Shown: piece after piece, positions 22,901 to 34,848 of the stretch
Numbering within the stretch: position 1 is the stretch's first letter
Layout: each line of letters begins with the position of its first letter
Assembly (NCBI GenBank): GCA_963971425.1
Contig: OZ020516.1
Location: 35,638,199-35,702,198 of the forward strand
Direction of reading: 5' to 3'
From: Bryoerythrophyllum caledonicum
Lineage: Eukaryota; Streptophyta; Bryopsida; Pottiales; Pottiaceae
Length of the DNA stretch: 64,000 nt
Notes under the pieces: model-generated
What the model was told of the DNA's origin: nothing
Databases searched by the model: none
The model's input: the letters and a program-made list of their open reading frames with translations, nothing else
Made by a program: the position numbers and the translations under genes

Positions 22901-25134
22901 CCGAATAAATGTCTGAAATGCTGCCACAAAATTTAGCGCAACAGATGAGACATTGCGGCATTCACCTGGTTCCGCAATTGCATTGATCCCCTCCCTGTTT
23001 GAGCCACAAACAACGATCAGTTTTGAATCCTTGATTGAACAAGTATGTTAGCCACGAAAGTATATAAGCCCCACCAACAAGTGAAAACAATGAAAAGACA
23101 ACTTCATGTACATCGTCCAACTTACTTCTAAAGTGTTCAATGCCCAGCGTGTAACAAAGAATACTAGATAATAGGCAAATCTGACCTGAATGAACCAAGC
23201 TGAAAGCCAACAACACGTTGCTTTCCGTCAGGTCCCAATCCGATAGCAAATTCACATTTATTGCGATAACCCTCTACCACTGGAGATGGCAATATTCCTT
23301 CAAACTCGCAAGGTAGGCCCTCTGGACGTCCCCAGCATCAACTTCCACATATCAGGAATACTACCGCATTTCACCACAGGAAGGAACCAAAAGGGGGAAA
23401 AGAAAGAAAAAGAAAAAAAACAGAGACTAAGAACTAGCTACATACCGCGGTCCTTTGAAGCAGCCAGCCAGTCTGGTAAAAGCATTCCGGAAGGACAACC
23501 TTTCCTGATGTTTCGGGCCTGCATGACAAATAAGTAAGTATAGATCACATCAAAATAGAAAAAATACCCTATTTATGCACTTCAAACAACCTCCTCACAA
23601 GCAGAAAGACCTATACTAGTACGAGCAGCTCGACAATGCATAGGATAGGGCGTCAAAAACTGATACACTGCCAAGGAATTCAAATTCAAATTGACGTAAA
23701 AATTATGCAGAATTCTTCGAGATGATTGGATGCGGTCTTACAAGGCGTTTCAGGATATGTATAATTTCTTCTTTCTTTTTGGCCAACTGATCTTCGTAAG
23801 ATAAGTCAGCAAGAGGTGTCACCACCTGGGTCACATTCCTGTAAGGTTCTAAAGCTTTTTTATCATTTTCATCACCTGAGCCATCCTCGACCATCAAATG
23901 ATCTCCGTTATTATTATCCTCTTCCTTTTTGTCACCAGCAAGAGCTGCTTCTGTCACTCCGACGGCCTTTTGCTCCCATGCACGAGGTAGTACATCCGCA
24001 AGCTTCAACCTCTTGTTACAAAGAGACATCCCATCCAGGATCTGCTCAGACCAGAAGAAAATAGCAACACATAAAATGTCAAAACACAATAGTGCGTACT
24101 ATCTAATCACTTACGATGCTAATCTAGATACAACACACAACAAGAGGGCTTCCGTTGAATCAGCTCTCATGTCCACCACAAGAACTGCGTCAAATACATT
24201 GAACTTCTAGCTCGGTATACTTCTAGCTCGGTATATTAAACAATAAATTTAATAACCTCAATTCCAGCTACCACAGTCGGCGTCCAACTCAGCATTCAAA
24301 AGCTTGGAACCCGAACATATAGCTCGCATTGCTCTTACAAAGAAAAGCAGACAATACTTCTGTGCAACAGTCACACTCTGAACACGAAGACAGAGCAACA
24401 ACTCACTAAATGCGGAAGGAAAACAACAATGCAGTCATTCCACTATTTTTATATGCTTTGAGGACTGAAGATTAGGATTCTGAGATAGAAGAGTGATCTG
24501 CAATGAAAAGGCGCACCTCTGCAGACTTCGTGAGCTGCTCTTGAGAACTGAATCCCATGAAGCACACCTTCAGGGATTTTCGCTTCTGCGCACTAGAGTA
24601 CGTAACACCCTGCGCGAACAATTCGCAATTTCTCAGCTCAGAAAAAATTACTCAAACATTTCCTGAAACCATCCTCCACCAAAATATACTCACATTCTCG
24701 TCCAGGAAGCTCTTCAGCTTCTGCTGGCTCCATTTCATAGGCACATTCACGAGGCACTTCCGATACCGGCTATCGTTGCCCTTGCCGTCCTCGCCGTCCT
24801 CCTTCTCCTCCTTCTTCTTGCACCGCTCCGACGTCGGGTCCCAGGTCCCGTCCGGCCGCATCTGTAGCTCAGTCTCCCCATGCGCAAACTTACAACTCTC
24901 GCCGTGATTGCATCCCTTCTTCCTGAAATAAGAGCACAAACTCGTCTTCGCAATCGCAGGATTCGCCGGCCGCTTCTCCTTCTCGTCCTCCTCCGCCTTC
25001 TCCCCGCCTTCCTTCGCCTTCTCGCCACTCTCCTCCTGCTTCAACACCTCCTCACTCGCCACCACCTCCTCCTCCGCCAAAGCACCCTTCGTCATCACTG
25101 TCTCCGGAATCTCCATCGCCTTCCCGTCCTTCAT
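19983..25134 (-). CDS. C3H24: CCCH zinc finger / tRNA (uracil-5)-methyltransferase (TRM2/TrmA family), 14 exons
   Basis: Conserved blocks and GT-AG sites give exons 25134-24694, 24609-24517, 24041-23742, 23518-23446, 23321-23186, 22994-22841, 22637-22563, 22324-22202, 22070-21897, 21473-21339, 21226-21131, 20995-20780, 20498-20455 and 20229-19983. They total 2,307 bases in one frame, 768 aa, close to Arabidopsis At2g28450. Order: an acidic Lys/Glu-rich N-terminus, a CCCH finger (C67-C75-C81-H85), an RRM-like segment (about 130-195), then the TrmA-type methyltransferase. The SAM motif [11 protein letters not shown] starts at D550, VDPPR has D663, the nucleophile is Cys691 in YISCNP, and a likely catalytic Glu lies in HTKHCEMV near the C-terminus. 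The family makes 5-methyluridine (position 54) in tRNA from S-adenosylmethionine. The start is the first ATG of the frame. No disruption is seen, and it is probably expressed. Confidence 0.92.
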
Positions 25135-25622
25135 CTCTGATTCTCTGACACCTCGACGCCTTAAACTATCTCCTCCTTCTCTCAGACCATCAATCTCTCC
25201 TCGTCCTCCTCCTCGCCCTTCTCCGCAAATTCTGTCTGCGAGTTTTGTCGCAAATATTTGCTACGTCTTGCTCTTTGTGGTGAGCGCCAAACCCTAGGAG
25301 TCAAAAGCCGTGCTTCTGTACCTCCTCGTTACAGTTTGAGATGTGATTCTTCTAATTTGGGCGATTTTGTGTGGTGACGGGTTTTGGGGTGTGCGATTTC
25401 TTAAACCCTGATTCTGAATGGAGACGATGGCTCCGGTGGATGATTTGTTGCTGGTTTCCTGTTCGTCCTTGGGTGGATATGGATGACTTTCGTGGGATTT
25501 TGGAATGTGAATATTTTTGTCATTTGTCCCATTTGACTCCATTCTCAATCTAATCTCTTCTATGTCACCTTCTATGATATCACTAATCTCTATATCAAAA
25601 CCATATCCACATAATTGTGATA
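25135..25622. promoter_or_regulatory. 5' flank of the tRNA methyltransferase gene
   Basis: This is sequence upstream of the minus-strand start at 25134. Positions 25140-25230 are CT-rich on the plus strand (AG-rich in the sense of the gene), as in many plant 5' leaders, and AAACCCTAGG occurs at about 25288. No TATA box is assigned with confidence. A TTAA miniature begins at 25623, under 0.5 kb from the start codon. Confidence 0.35.
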
Positions 25623-26019
25623 TTAACCCTTAAAGCTCTGAGAAGCTTCATTCGGGTTGCAACATGATGTTTTCTGTGTATTTCACATACAAGGTGTAAG
25701 ATTTGATGTATACAGTGGTTATAAGAGTTTGTATTTGTGTTAAGCCCGATCCAATGAGACATGACAATTCTATTTTAGATCATTATTGCACCTACTACAT
25801 GCTTGAGAAGTTGCAAAATGGTCATGTATTCTACATGTATGGTGTCATATTTGAGCATGATAAGGTTCACATATTGAAATGACCTCCAAATGAAAGATGT
25901 TATTTGAAGAATCTCCAAATCCAAAGGTGCATTCTTGCTAAATTTTAATACATTTTTTGTGTATTAAGAGTAAAATATGTTACCATATATATGGTCCCCC
26001 ACTGACCTTTAAGGGTTAA
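25623..26019. mobile_element. TTAA-type miniature transposon (389 bp)
   Basis: TTAA lies at 25623-25626 and 26016-26019. The ends are CCCTTAAAGCTCTGAG and, read inward from the right, CCCTTAAAGGTCAGTG; the first nine bases match exactly. Non-coding. It is the shortest of the set and lies upstream of the tRNA methyltransferase gene. Confidence 0.75.
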
Positions 26020-27125
26020 GGTGGGTTGCAAGCATTCCTACGTCCAGTAGCTCAGATGGAATCCTTATCAAAAACATCTTGTCAATAAAAAAAAACATGT
26101 GAAAATGGAGTTTTTGGTCTCAAGCCAATCATAATAACAAGGTTTCTGTGTATGTGACATTGATTCCGTGCATAGGAGATCCATAAATGGTTATTTAAAC
26201 TTCAAAAAGGAACTAAAATGGAATTGGAGTTTGGTATGCAAGGGTCACATTTGGAGTGTTATTATGCTTATCAAATGTAGCAATCCAAGTATTCATTTTG
26301 AAGTTTCTCGACTTGAAAGGGCATATATAACAAAGTGCAAATTGTATGAAAGAGAGTAAAGCAAAGTTAGTGGAAGATGAAGTGTATAGATAACTTGCAC
26401 GTCGACTCCACCGTTATCAGCGATCGATCCATTTGCAAGCTCCAGATAATCATCGAGAAACATATCTGCTCTTCCAAGCTCCAAGAGGTGAACACTGATC
26501 AGCTCTTGAAAGTTCCAGAATATGATCATCCAAGGCAGAGGCACCCAATTCCGATTGCCCACCCAATTGGGTACATAAAAAATGGTATATGCATGAAATG
26601 GTGCATGAAGCGACCCAAATCTGATAACTCAAAATCTGAAAACTCCATAAATTATCAGCATAGGGTCATGAAGTGTGCAATTTTGGGTTGCTCCACCTCA
26701 ATGGAGCTCTCATTGTGGCCTTTGCCTCAAAAGTCAAATAAGGCCGATCGGCATTGGATACCCTCCATGAGTTGGTTATCCATGGCATGTCTTCTCTCTT
26801 TTACTCACTCTCACTTATTGGCATTGGGTGAAGGAGGGCACCAAATCTCTCCTACTCTAGAGTTTGATTATGGGCTCCGGTGGTTTATGGGCTTTTAAAT
26901 TCTATATCCATTCCAAATCTTTGAGATTAAATTTGAAAAATATTTGTTGAGTTTCATTCCAAATTCCGCATCTTTCTACATAAATGATTTTGACATACAA
27001 TGTCATTTGAGTCCCGAAATGGCTTAAGTGATCGAAATTGGATGCCTCTACCTTAAATCTTGAAATTCTTCTCATCAGGTTCTTGGAACGAGGAGCTCAT
27101 TGAATTGCAAGAGTAATCATTGAGA
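26020..27125. other. Intergenic DNA with an unassigned coding-like stretch
   Basis: Positions 26391-26562 on the minus strand read as a Leu/Glu/Asp-rich segment ('ELGRADMFLDDYLELANGS' region) followed by a possible GT donor, so it might be an orphan exon. The plus strand is also open across 26377-26898. I recognise neither, and neither has supporting neighbours. The rest is AT-rich spacer. Confidence 0.3.
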
Positions 27126-29805
27126 TGGAGGGAAGTGCCATACAAGATGGCAATCTTTGCTTGTCGATGCAAACTATATCTACAAAGATCACCAATGATG
27201 TATCAGCGGAGGATTCTATCCAACTTGTCTCCGCGCCAACTACTTCTACAAAGATAACCAATGTTGGACTAGCAATGGACTCTATTCAATTGCTACTAAG
27301 GTAGAGTAAGCTTTACCTATTTGTTTAAGCTGTGCAATATAATTGTATGAACAATGTCTTAACAACAAAATGTTCCTTAGATAGAGCTTGGGGTGAAGAG
27401 CTAAAACCTATTTCTTAACAACTAATTATGACTTTCCTACTAATTAAATATCATTTCATTTGTTACTAGTCTAACTCATTCTTGTGCACACATCATCCAC
27501 CAATCATGTTTCATCCATTAAAATGTATGTAGTTACACATAATTATTAACTAAAGAGTTGGATACAAGTCCATTTACAAGTGATAGTCATAGTTCCTCCA
27601 TAGAATATTATGCACTGTTTTAGGTCTTGAATCCTACCTTCAAATTGGGTCTTCTGACATGTAATGTAGAGGGAGAGCAAGCTTATGACTTCCGTAGATT
27701 CCAAGAGTTGAATCTTCCAAAAGTCATTGGAGTGAGCCATTTAATAATGGCATAAGTGGAAGTACCAAACTAAACGAGAAATTCTATTGGTCGTTGCAAA
27801 AAGTATGCGGAACTGAATTCTTTCAACATCCTGATAGAAGGCTGAGAGTAGTTCAAAAGATTGCAGAGGGTGGCCAAGCTGAGATATTCCATGCAATTCA
27901 CACAAGTCCGGTGTCGGAGCAGAGTGGACCGGCAAATAAGAGGTTAAATTGAAACATGAATGGAGATTATATTTGAAGGTATTTGAGGAAGGATTTTTGT
28001 TGAAAGATCTAGAGAAACAATGGCCTCTTGGTATGCTTATGACACAAGAGAAGAATCTATTTGGAAAAGGATATTCAACTCAAAATTGTTCTCAAATATT
28101 GGGTGCAACATTGTTGTATAATGGAAGGTTTGCATTTCTAATGAAGTACCATTGGGGTGATTTACGGAAGGCCATAGATTGAAGATTGCAGCATAATCAC
28201 TATCAACCCACGCCTTTCACTACCACCGAGGTAGGACACACATTGGTAAAAATTGCTTGGGGCATGAAAACAACATTGTTCATGGCGATCTCAAAGCCTC
28301 CAATGTTCTTATTAACCCCTAAAGTTTTTGGCCATAAAATCCCAAATTCTGCCTCAATTCTGCCCTGTTTTAGTTCAAGGTAGAATTATGCAAATTCGAA
28401 CGTATTTTAAAGAATCTAACCGTAGGATCTAGTACCTAACTTGTACATGTATGTGTACACAGAATTTTAGATTGTAACTCCTCACCGTTTGGAAGATCAT
28501 AAGGTTTGAACTTGAGAGAAAAGTTTTTTTTGGTACTGCCCGGCAGGGACAGCCACCCTTCGGAGAGTGAAACAGCCAATTTTTTGAGATCGTGTGGTTG
28601 GAGGCTCTTCAGTTTTGGATTCTAAAGTGAGTTGGGAGTATGCTCAAAAAAAATTGAAGACAATACAACACACAGAAGCATTGGAAAACCACATTTCCAG
28701 TGACGGGAGTCAAATGAAATGCATATACACTGGCTCTTTTTCCACACTACAAATGCCTAAGAAGATCATCTATTTTTTGAAATCCGAACGGTGTATACAT
28801 GCATTTGTATGGAAAAGAAATTGTAGAGGAAAGAAATCCAAAAAATAAATAAATCCAAAATAGATATGAATTTTACAGCATATACTGTGGTTTAGGAGGA
28901 GAAAATGGTGAAGGAAAAATGGGTGACGAAGGTGACCCAATCACTGTTGATCTGCCTGAAAGTTTTTATAAAACTTGGAACTTTGACTGAATATATCTCA
29001 AGATCCGTACGGTCAAAATTTACAAAACTTAGTGCGTATGCTAATTGGATGGCTCTAAACAAGATCCTACGGTTGGATTTTTCAAAATCAAGTTTTAAAA
29101 AAAATTGTGAAACGATTTCAGAAAGGATCATTTGGAAGTCACTGTAGACTGTCACAGATTTGGTACACCACTCCCATTGGCCACAAACCTGCCCCAACTG
29201 CCCTGAATTGAATTTTGATCTTTAAACACGAGTTATTTCTTAACTACGGGCCCGATGAAAGTAAAATTTGGTCTTGTCAGGAAGATATGACAATTTCCCA
29301 TGCTGTGCCAAAGTTACAGCCACATCCGGTAAAATTTGACTCATAGGGAGCCTGACCGGACCCTAAATCATACCAAAACTGTTGAGTTGATGCTTTAGGG
29401 GTTAATGGTCCACGGACTTGTCATGCATTTGATCCCATTAAAACCAAAGGTGAGGATGTGAAGGTGGCGGATTTCAACTGCTCTTTTGGAGTCGTGGGAA
29501 CAACATACTGGAGAGCTTCGGAGATTTTACAAGCGGTACAAGATTGCAACATCGAACGTCAACGTCGTTTATTCTTTGAAAAGGTAGATGCCTACATGTT
29601 TGCAATGACTTGTTATGAAGTCTTGATAGGCATGATGCCCTTTCAAGACCTCAAAAAAGATGGAACTCTATACATCAAAGTTTTCGAATGCCAGAGACCA
29701 CAACTTCCCAAAGACATCAACCCGTTATTGAAGACATTATTGACCAAATGTTGGCATGGTGATCCTTCAGAAAGACCTTCATTCAAAGAGATCACCAAAT
29801 CTTAA
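27126..29805 (+). pseudogene. Protein kinase-like pseudogene, interrupted by a TTAA transposon
   Basis: A Ser/Thr-rich leader starts at the ATG 27126 and ends at a likely donor near 27299. The kinase part runs from about 27715: 'WSEPFNNGISGSTKLNEKFY', a Gly-rich loop (KIAEGGQAEIF, about 27860), an N-lobe stretch (27965-28180), then VHGDLKASNVLI (about 28280-28312) in place of HRD. After the transposon it resumes with VADFNCSFG in place of DFG, then WRASEIL and the C-lobe to the stop at 29803-29805. Phase changes near 27940 and 28265 and a stop near 28180 interrupt the frame, in addition to the insertion. The HGD and DFN substitutions suggest an atypical kinase even before decay. Similar kinases form expanded families in bryophytes and lycophytes, as I recall. 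Confidence 0.7.
28312..29405. mobile_element. TTAA-type transposon (1,086 bp) inside the kinase pseudogene
   Basis: TTAA lies at 28312-28315 and 29402-29405. The ends are CCCCTAAAGTTTTTGG and, read inward from the right, CCCCTAAAGCATCAAC; the first nine bases match. Reading the host from ...GTTCTTATTAA straight to TTAATGGTCCACGG with one TTAA gives one open kinase frame, so the target was a coding exon and only TTAA was duplicated. Inside, a CCGTAGGATCT motif occurs in plus orientation at 28419-28430 and inverted at 29062-29073. Non-coding. Confidence 0.85.
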
Positions 29806-30147
29806 AGAGAGATATATACATTTGTTAATGTGCCAAGTAAATGGGTCAGAACTTCAAAGCGGATGATGACCCTAGGTCAACAAAAATTTTGCAAATCAAT
29901 TTCAGATGGGATGTTTTATTCTTCCATTTGTGCTTTCTTGGTGGTCTATGATGTACTTTGTGTTTCAACTTGGCAAGCATTAAATAGCAGGTAGCATGAA
30001 AAGTCTCAACAATTTAGGTTAGTGGTACATAATATTGTTTATCGTTACGTGGTGGTTTTATAGCAACCAATCATATTATGCATTCGAGCTACAACACTAA
30101 CTACTTTATTTACCTTATTTAGTGCAAGACTCAAATTTAGTGCAAAG
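29806..30147. other. 3' flank of the kinase pseudogene
   Basis: AT-rich DNA between the kinase stop and the LINE insertion site. No gene is seen. Confidence 0.5.
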
Positions 30148-30277
30148 ATCATATGCTGGGTTTTTTTTTTGACACAAATAAAGAGAACCTTAACTGCAAA
30201 GGAAAAGGGGAGAGAAGACAAAAGACCAGGCAGACCCCGCCAGGTTCGGCGAGGCCGGGTAAGCGCCCGGACCAAGG

Positions 30278-33200
30278 TTAGAGGTTAGTAGGGTGGTTAA
30301 ACCTAGAGACTAAACTAAGATAATTCGGGAGAGAATGCCAGAGAGGCTTCATGTCCACCCAAGAGGCAAGAATGTCGTTGCAGCACCAAAGCTCTTTGAA
30401 ACGCTTCGAGAACTTCCTACTCTTCTCAAGGGCTTGAGTACATCTAGACAAAGCCCTGGACCACGCCGCGCGCCCGTAGTCCACAAGGCTCAGCCAAACC
30501 TTGGTCCTGAGCTTCGTCTCGTTCCACTTAATCTCATTAAAGGCAGCGTCGTTTCTTTCGCTCCATAAGTGCCACAAGATGATGCCTCTCAGAAGGAGCC
30601 ACAACCTGCAAACAGGGGTGAATCTCCTAGATATCCTATGGTCAAAGATTCCATGTTTCCACGTCAAACTGAACCCTTGGGTCGTCTCAAGCACCCCCGT
30701 AGTGGCAGCAGTGCTTTCGTCGAGATTCAGGTCCTCCGCCCTACTGGAGCAGCCTGAGTCCTTGCAAGGAGACGGGGGAGCTTCCTGGACGGTAATAGCC
30801 TGTAGGTTGCTTTTCCTTCTAGGCACCCCCTTCCGTCGCCACCACCTCCGACTTCTCATGATATCCGAACTGTGCATGAACCTCTGCGAGTTCTGCTTGA
30901 CAGCATGCCGCGGAAGCAACCTCGTAAGCAGACTAGCATCCCACGTCCTGGTCTCCTTGGCTAATTTGCATTCCCAGAACCTGTAGAGGACCATTTTCGA
31001 AGCTCTCGTCTCACACACAGGGCAATTCTGATCGATGGAAGCCTGAATCTTCCCTCTCCAGACATTCACAGCTGCAGCCTTGTGCCAAATGGCCCAAATC
31101 AACCCCACTTCCTTCTACGCCCTCTCCGAATCCCAAATGCTGGGCCATTTGAGTTTATAAGACGCCGGGAGGATCCCGCTCCATTTAGTTTCAACCACAG
31201 AGGGAACATGAATTCTGCTTCGCAAGAGAATACGTCTGAGTTTGGCGGAGAAGTCCATAAACAGGTATTCACCATCCCATCTGTAGCGATCAGGATCCCA
31301 TGAAAGCATATCGCATCTCCCGTAGAAAAGGTGCAGGGTCAATTTCTTGGTATTTCTGATCACCTTCGACACTCTAACACGACGAAGCAGGCCAAAGTGC
31401 GAGGAAGTCCAGTCTTCCGCCTGTGTGCTCCAACTCGGAGACTTGGTAGCCATCGCGAGGCAATCCGGCCAGTTAATGGCTTGCAAGCAGTGGGAGGTGG
31501 ATCTCACAAGGTAGACATCCTTGCTGGTTGGGATCTCCAGTCTTTGCCAACCAAGCTCAGCGTGGAGTCTCTCCCCAGCTTGGAGCACCATTCTCGGGGT
31601 CAGGGCTTCTTCTCCATCGAATAGGCCGAACCACTCTCCAGGCATAATCCTCGAGTAGTTAGTGTTAAGGATTCTATGCCAAGAGCACTCCAGTCGAAGA
31701 GTAAGGTCGTGCTAGACCCTTCTTTCGGTAGCCGCAAGATTGTAAGTGGCCTGAATCTCGTCAAAGGTAGCAAATCGCACGCCGTTCGAGCCGTCCTTGA
31801 CGATCCGTAAACCATTCCTATGGAGCTCCAGAGCCCTCGCTCGGGAGAACCCCGGGCCGATGGTCTGCGTCGCCGGACAGAGCCAAAGGCTGCAGCGCAA
31901 AAGGTCTTCGAGGATAGATGGTGGGTTGAATTTCAGGTTCGGGAGCATGATCTTCCACGCTATGGTTACTCTATTCCAGACATTGGAGCCCCTCTTAGCA
32001 TGGTGTTTGAGGAGTGTGAAGAACTCCATGTTGGCTTCCATCTTCCTTTGGGGAAGGGTTGGTACGACGCAAGTCGAAACCTAAGGATGTGGTGGAGGTT
32101 TTAGTCCCCTGGTTCCAATGCCTTTACCACCCATTTTGTCATCAGAGCTATTGAAGCATCGACAATATTTATCAGGTTTGGTCCTCCTTGAGCCTTAGTC
32201 TGACAACACTGGATCCAACTGACGGGGGTGCGGGAACGCCTCGCCGTGCCCGAGGCCAAGTAATTCATGATCAATCCCTTAACCCACGCAATACCTTTTT
32301 TCGTGCCACCTCATATTGATAGGAAGAATAGAGGTGTTGATAAGAGGACACTATTAACGATCACGCTGCGCCCGAAGGGGTTAAGTTTCGTAGAGCTCCA
32401 GTATACTAGCTTCTTGGAAATTTGTTCATACAGAAAGTTGTCCACTGAACTTGTGTCCAGCGTCATACCAAATGGAGAACCGAGAAGCTTACTAATGTCA
32501 TCGAGCCCCGCCCAGGTAATACTAAGCCGATCAGCCCATGGCGGTCTACCAGTGCCTCTCCAGTCTTGCCAATAGCCGCATGATTTGTTACAGTTAATGA
32601 CCAGACCTGTTGCGAGGCAAAATTTGTCTAACAATTCGATCAAGAAACTCACCGGTTCTTCCTTCGCGAGCAGAGTAAATGAGGTGTCATCACCGTACTG
32701 CGCCAAAATCTGTTGCCTTTTGGAGGAGGGGAGTTTGATGCCCTCCACTCTTCCTCTGAGCATTTCAGTTTTAACCATGGAGTTCAATGCCTCTGCCACG
32801 ATGATGAAGAGGTATGGGGCGAGAGGGCAGCCTAGGCGAACTTCCCTTTCAATACTAAATGCCAATCCTGGTTTTCCGTTTAGTTTGACCGCCGAAGTGG
32901 CGTCTAAGAGCATGATCCTGATCATTTGAATGAATGATTCTGGGAAGCCCAGCGTGCTCATGATCTTGTACAGACATTCCCAATCCACCATGTCGTAGGC
33001 TTTGGTGAAGTCAAGCTTAAGAAACACAAGAGGTCGACTAGACTGTTCTGCCCATGCCATAGTTTCGTGCGTGAGCAATAAGTTGTCAAGAATGTAGCAA
33101 AGAGGAAGAAATGCAGATTGATTTGGGTTGATGATTTCCATCAAGATCGGTTGCAACCGTTTCTCTAGAGCCTTGGCAAAAATCTTGTACGTGGTGTTCA

Positions 33201-34848
33201 ACAGGAAAATTGGTCTCCAATTGGTTAAAGACCGTCGTTCCCCTCCCTTGTGTAGTAGCGCGAGTAGACCGTGCGTCATGCCGTTCGGAAGTTTGCCAGC
33301 AATAACACTAGAGTGAATCATGCTGGTGAAGTCTGGGCCGATGAGGTCCCAATAGGCTGTGAAGAACTTGACACCCACGCCGTCCGGGCCTAGGGACTTC
33401 CCCGGTCCCATCTCGCACAACGCCGCTTTCAGTTCATCCACGATGATAGATGCGCTAAGCGCACTTTTCATTTGTTCGTCTAGCCTGTCACTGAGGTAAC
33501 CCAGCATTGTATATATCGCCCCCTCTGATGCCGCGGCTGGAGTGCGCGCCTTATACAGGCCTTGATAAAAGTGGTGGCACACCTTCTCTAGGCCGACGCT
33601 GGACGACTCCACCTGTCCTTCCTCGTTTATTAACTCTGAAATGATTGAAGCTGACGAGCGGACTTTGTGAGAGTTAAAAAATTCGCGGGAGCACTTATCT
33701 CCTACTTCTAGCCACTTAAGGCGACTTCTTAATCGCGCTCCTACCACCTTTTTCATGTCCAGAGCTTGGAGCCGGGCAGAAAGCTCATCTAATTGTGATT
33801 GTGCGGCTTGACTGCCCGGGTCGCTTTGTAGCTGCGTGTGTGCAATCTCCATCTTATTCCTTGCCCAGATCTCCTCCCTCAAGTTTTCTTCCGTTTTTTC
33901 CACACAGAATATCTTGAAGAAACGAACCACTCTTCTGAGTTTTCCAGAGAAGGGCAGGTGTGCATACCTCCTCCACATTTGGTGTATACCAAATTGTGCC
34001 TCCGGATGCTTCAACAGAGAAGCATTCATTACGTATACTGGCTTGCGTTGACGAGCGGGTTCTAGTTGTATCTCTCTCAGTACAGGGAGATGATCCGATA
34101 GCGCCGTGTTGCCTAGAATCTTGTACGTGTCTTTGTTAGCATGTGGCCTCGCCTCCAGGAAAGAGAAGGTTCGATCGAGTCTCGCTAGTATTCTTTGTCC
34201 ATCGCGCCTCCTACTGTCCCAAGAGAAACAAATGCGACTCCTCTCCGGGAATGTGTCTTCTACAGCAAGGACGCCTTTTAATTCCTGAAAAAGTTGTTTC
34301 TCCTCAATGGATCTATATGACTCGCACAAATTAGAATTATCTTCCTTTCTTTCTACAAAGTTCCAGTCCCCTGTTAATATCCATCTCCAATCTCGCGGCA
34401 GTGACTCTCCATAAGACGCAACGTAGCACGTCTCTCCATAAGACGCAACGTTCTGCTGAGGCGTGAAGGCAATAGACATTAAGAATGGCAATATCACCCC
34501 CCGGAGGTCCTTTAAGTCTTACCGATTGTGCGCTACCTCCTGTGCCTATCATTGGCTGCAGATCATATGTGAGATCTTGGGTGACACCCACATCCCTATC
34601 CCGCCACTCCCAACTCCTTCTTCGTTGCCGTCATTGTTGTAAGCCACCGAGGCTTCCTGGCCTGTGAAATAAGCTCCTAGCCAAAATAGACTAGCTAGCC
34701 CTTGATACTTGTTACCTCTTAACTTAGTTTTCTGGAGGCAGATTATATCTAGTTTCCCTAGCATCCTAGAGTAATAGTTTTTGATAGAGTCCCTTTTCGT
34801 TCCTTCATTCATGCCTCGAACGTTGTGTATCACAATGGATAATTTCAT
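30278..34848 (-). pseudogene. LINE ORF2: endonuclease, reverse transcriptase, zf-RVT
   Basis: The AP endonuclease starts at 34848 ('HNVRGMNEGTKRD', DIICLQKTKL). Later motifs are GDWNFVE (about 34370) and SDHLPV (about 34095). The reverse transcriptase lies in the 728-aa frame 34497-32311, with LGPDGVGVKFF, LKLDFTKAYD and the catalytic box AQYGDDTSF (about 32690; YGDD where plant L1s more often have YADD). The zf-RVT-like Cys region is at about 31020 (CPVCE), followed by 'RLWLLLRGIILWHLWSERND'. Frame changes occur near 34560, near 34500 and several times between 32311 and 31108, so the gene is dead. A short tandem duplication of about 27 bp (CTCCATAAGACGCAACGT twice, 34405-34455) lies in the endonuclease region. 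Confidence 0.85.

Noticed and set aside
24747-25140. Arg-rich and Leu-rich frames on both strands over exon 1 of the methyltransferase gene
   Set aside because: They are shadows of the Lys/Glu-rich first exon in other frames.
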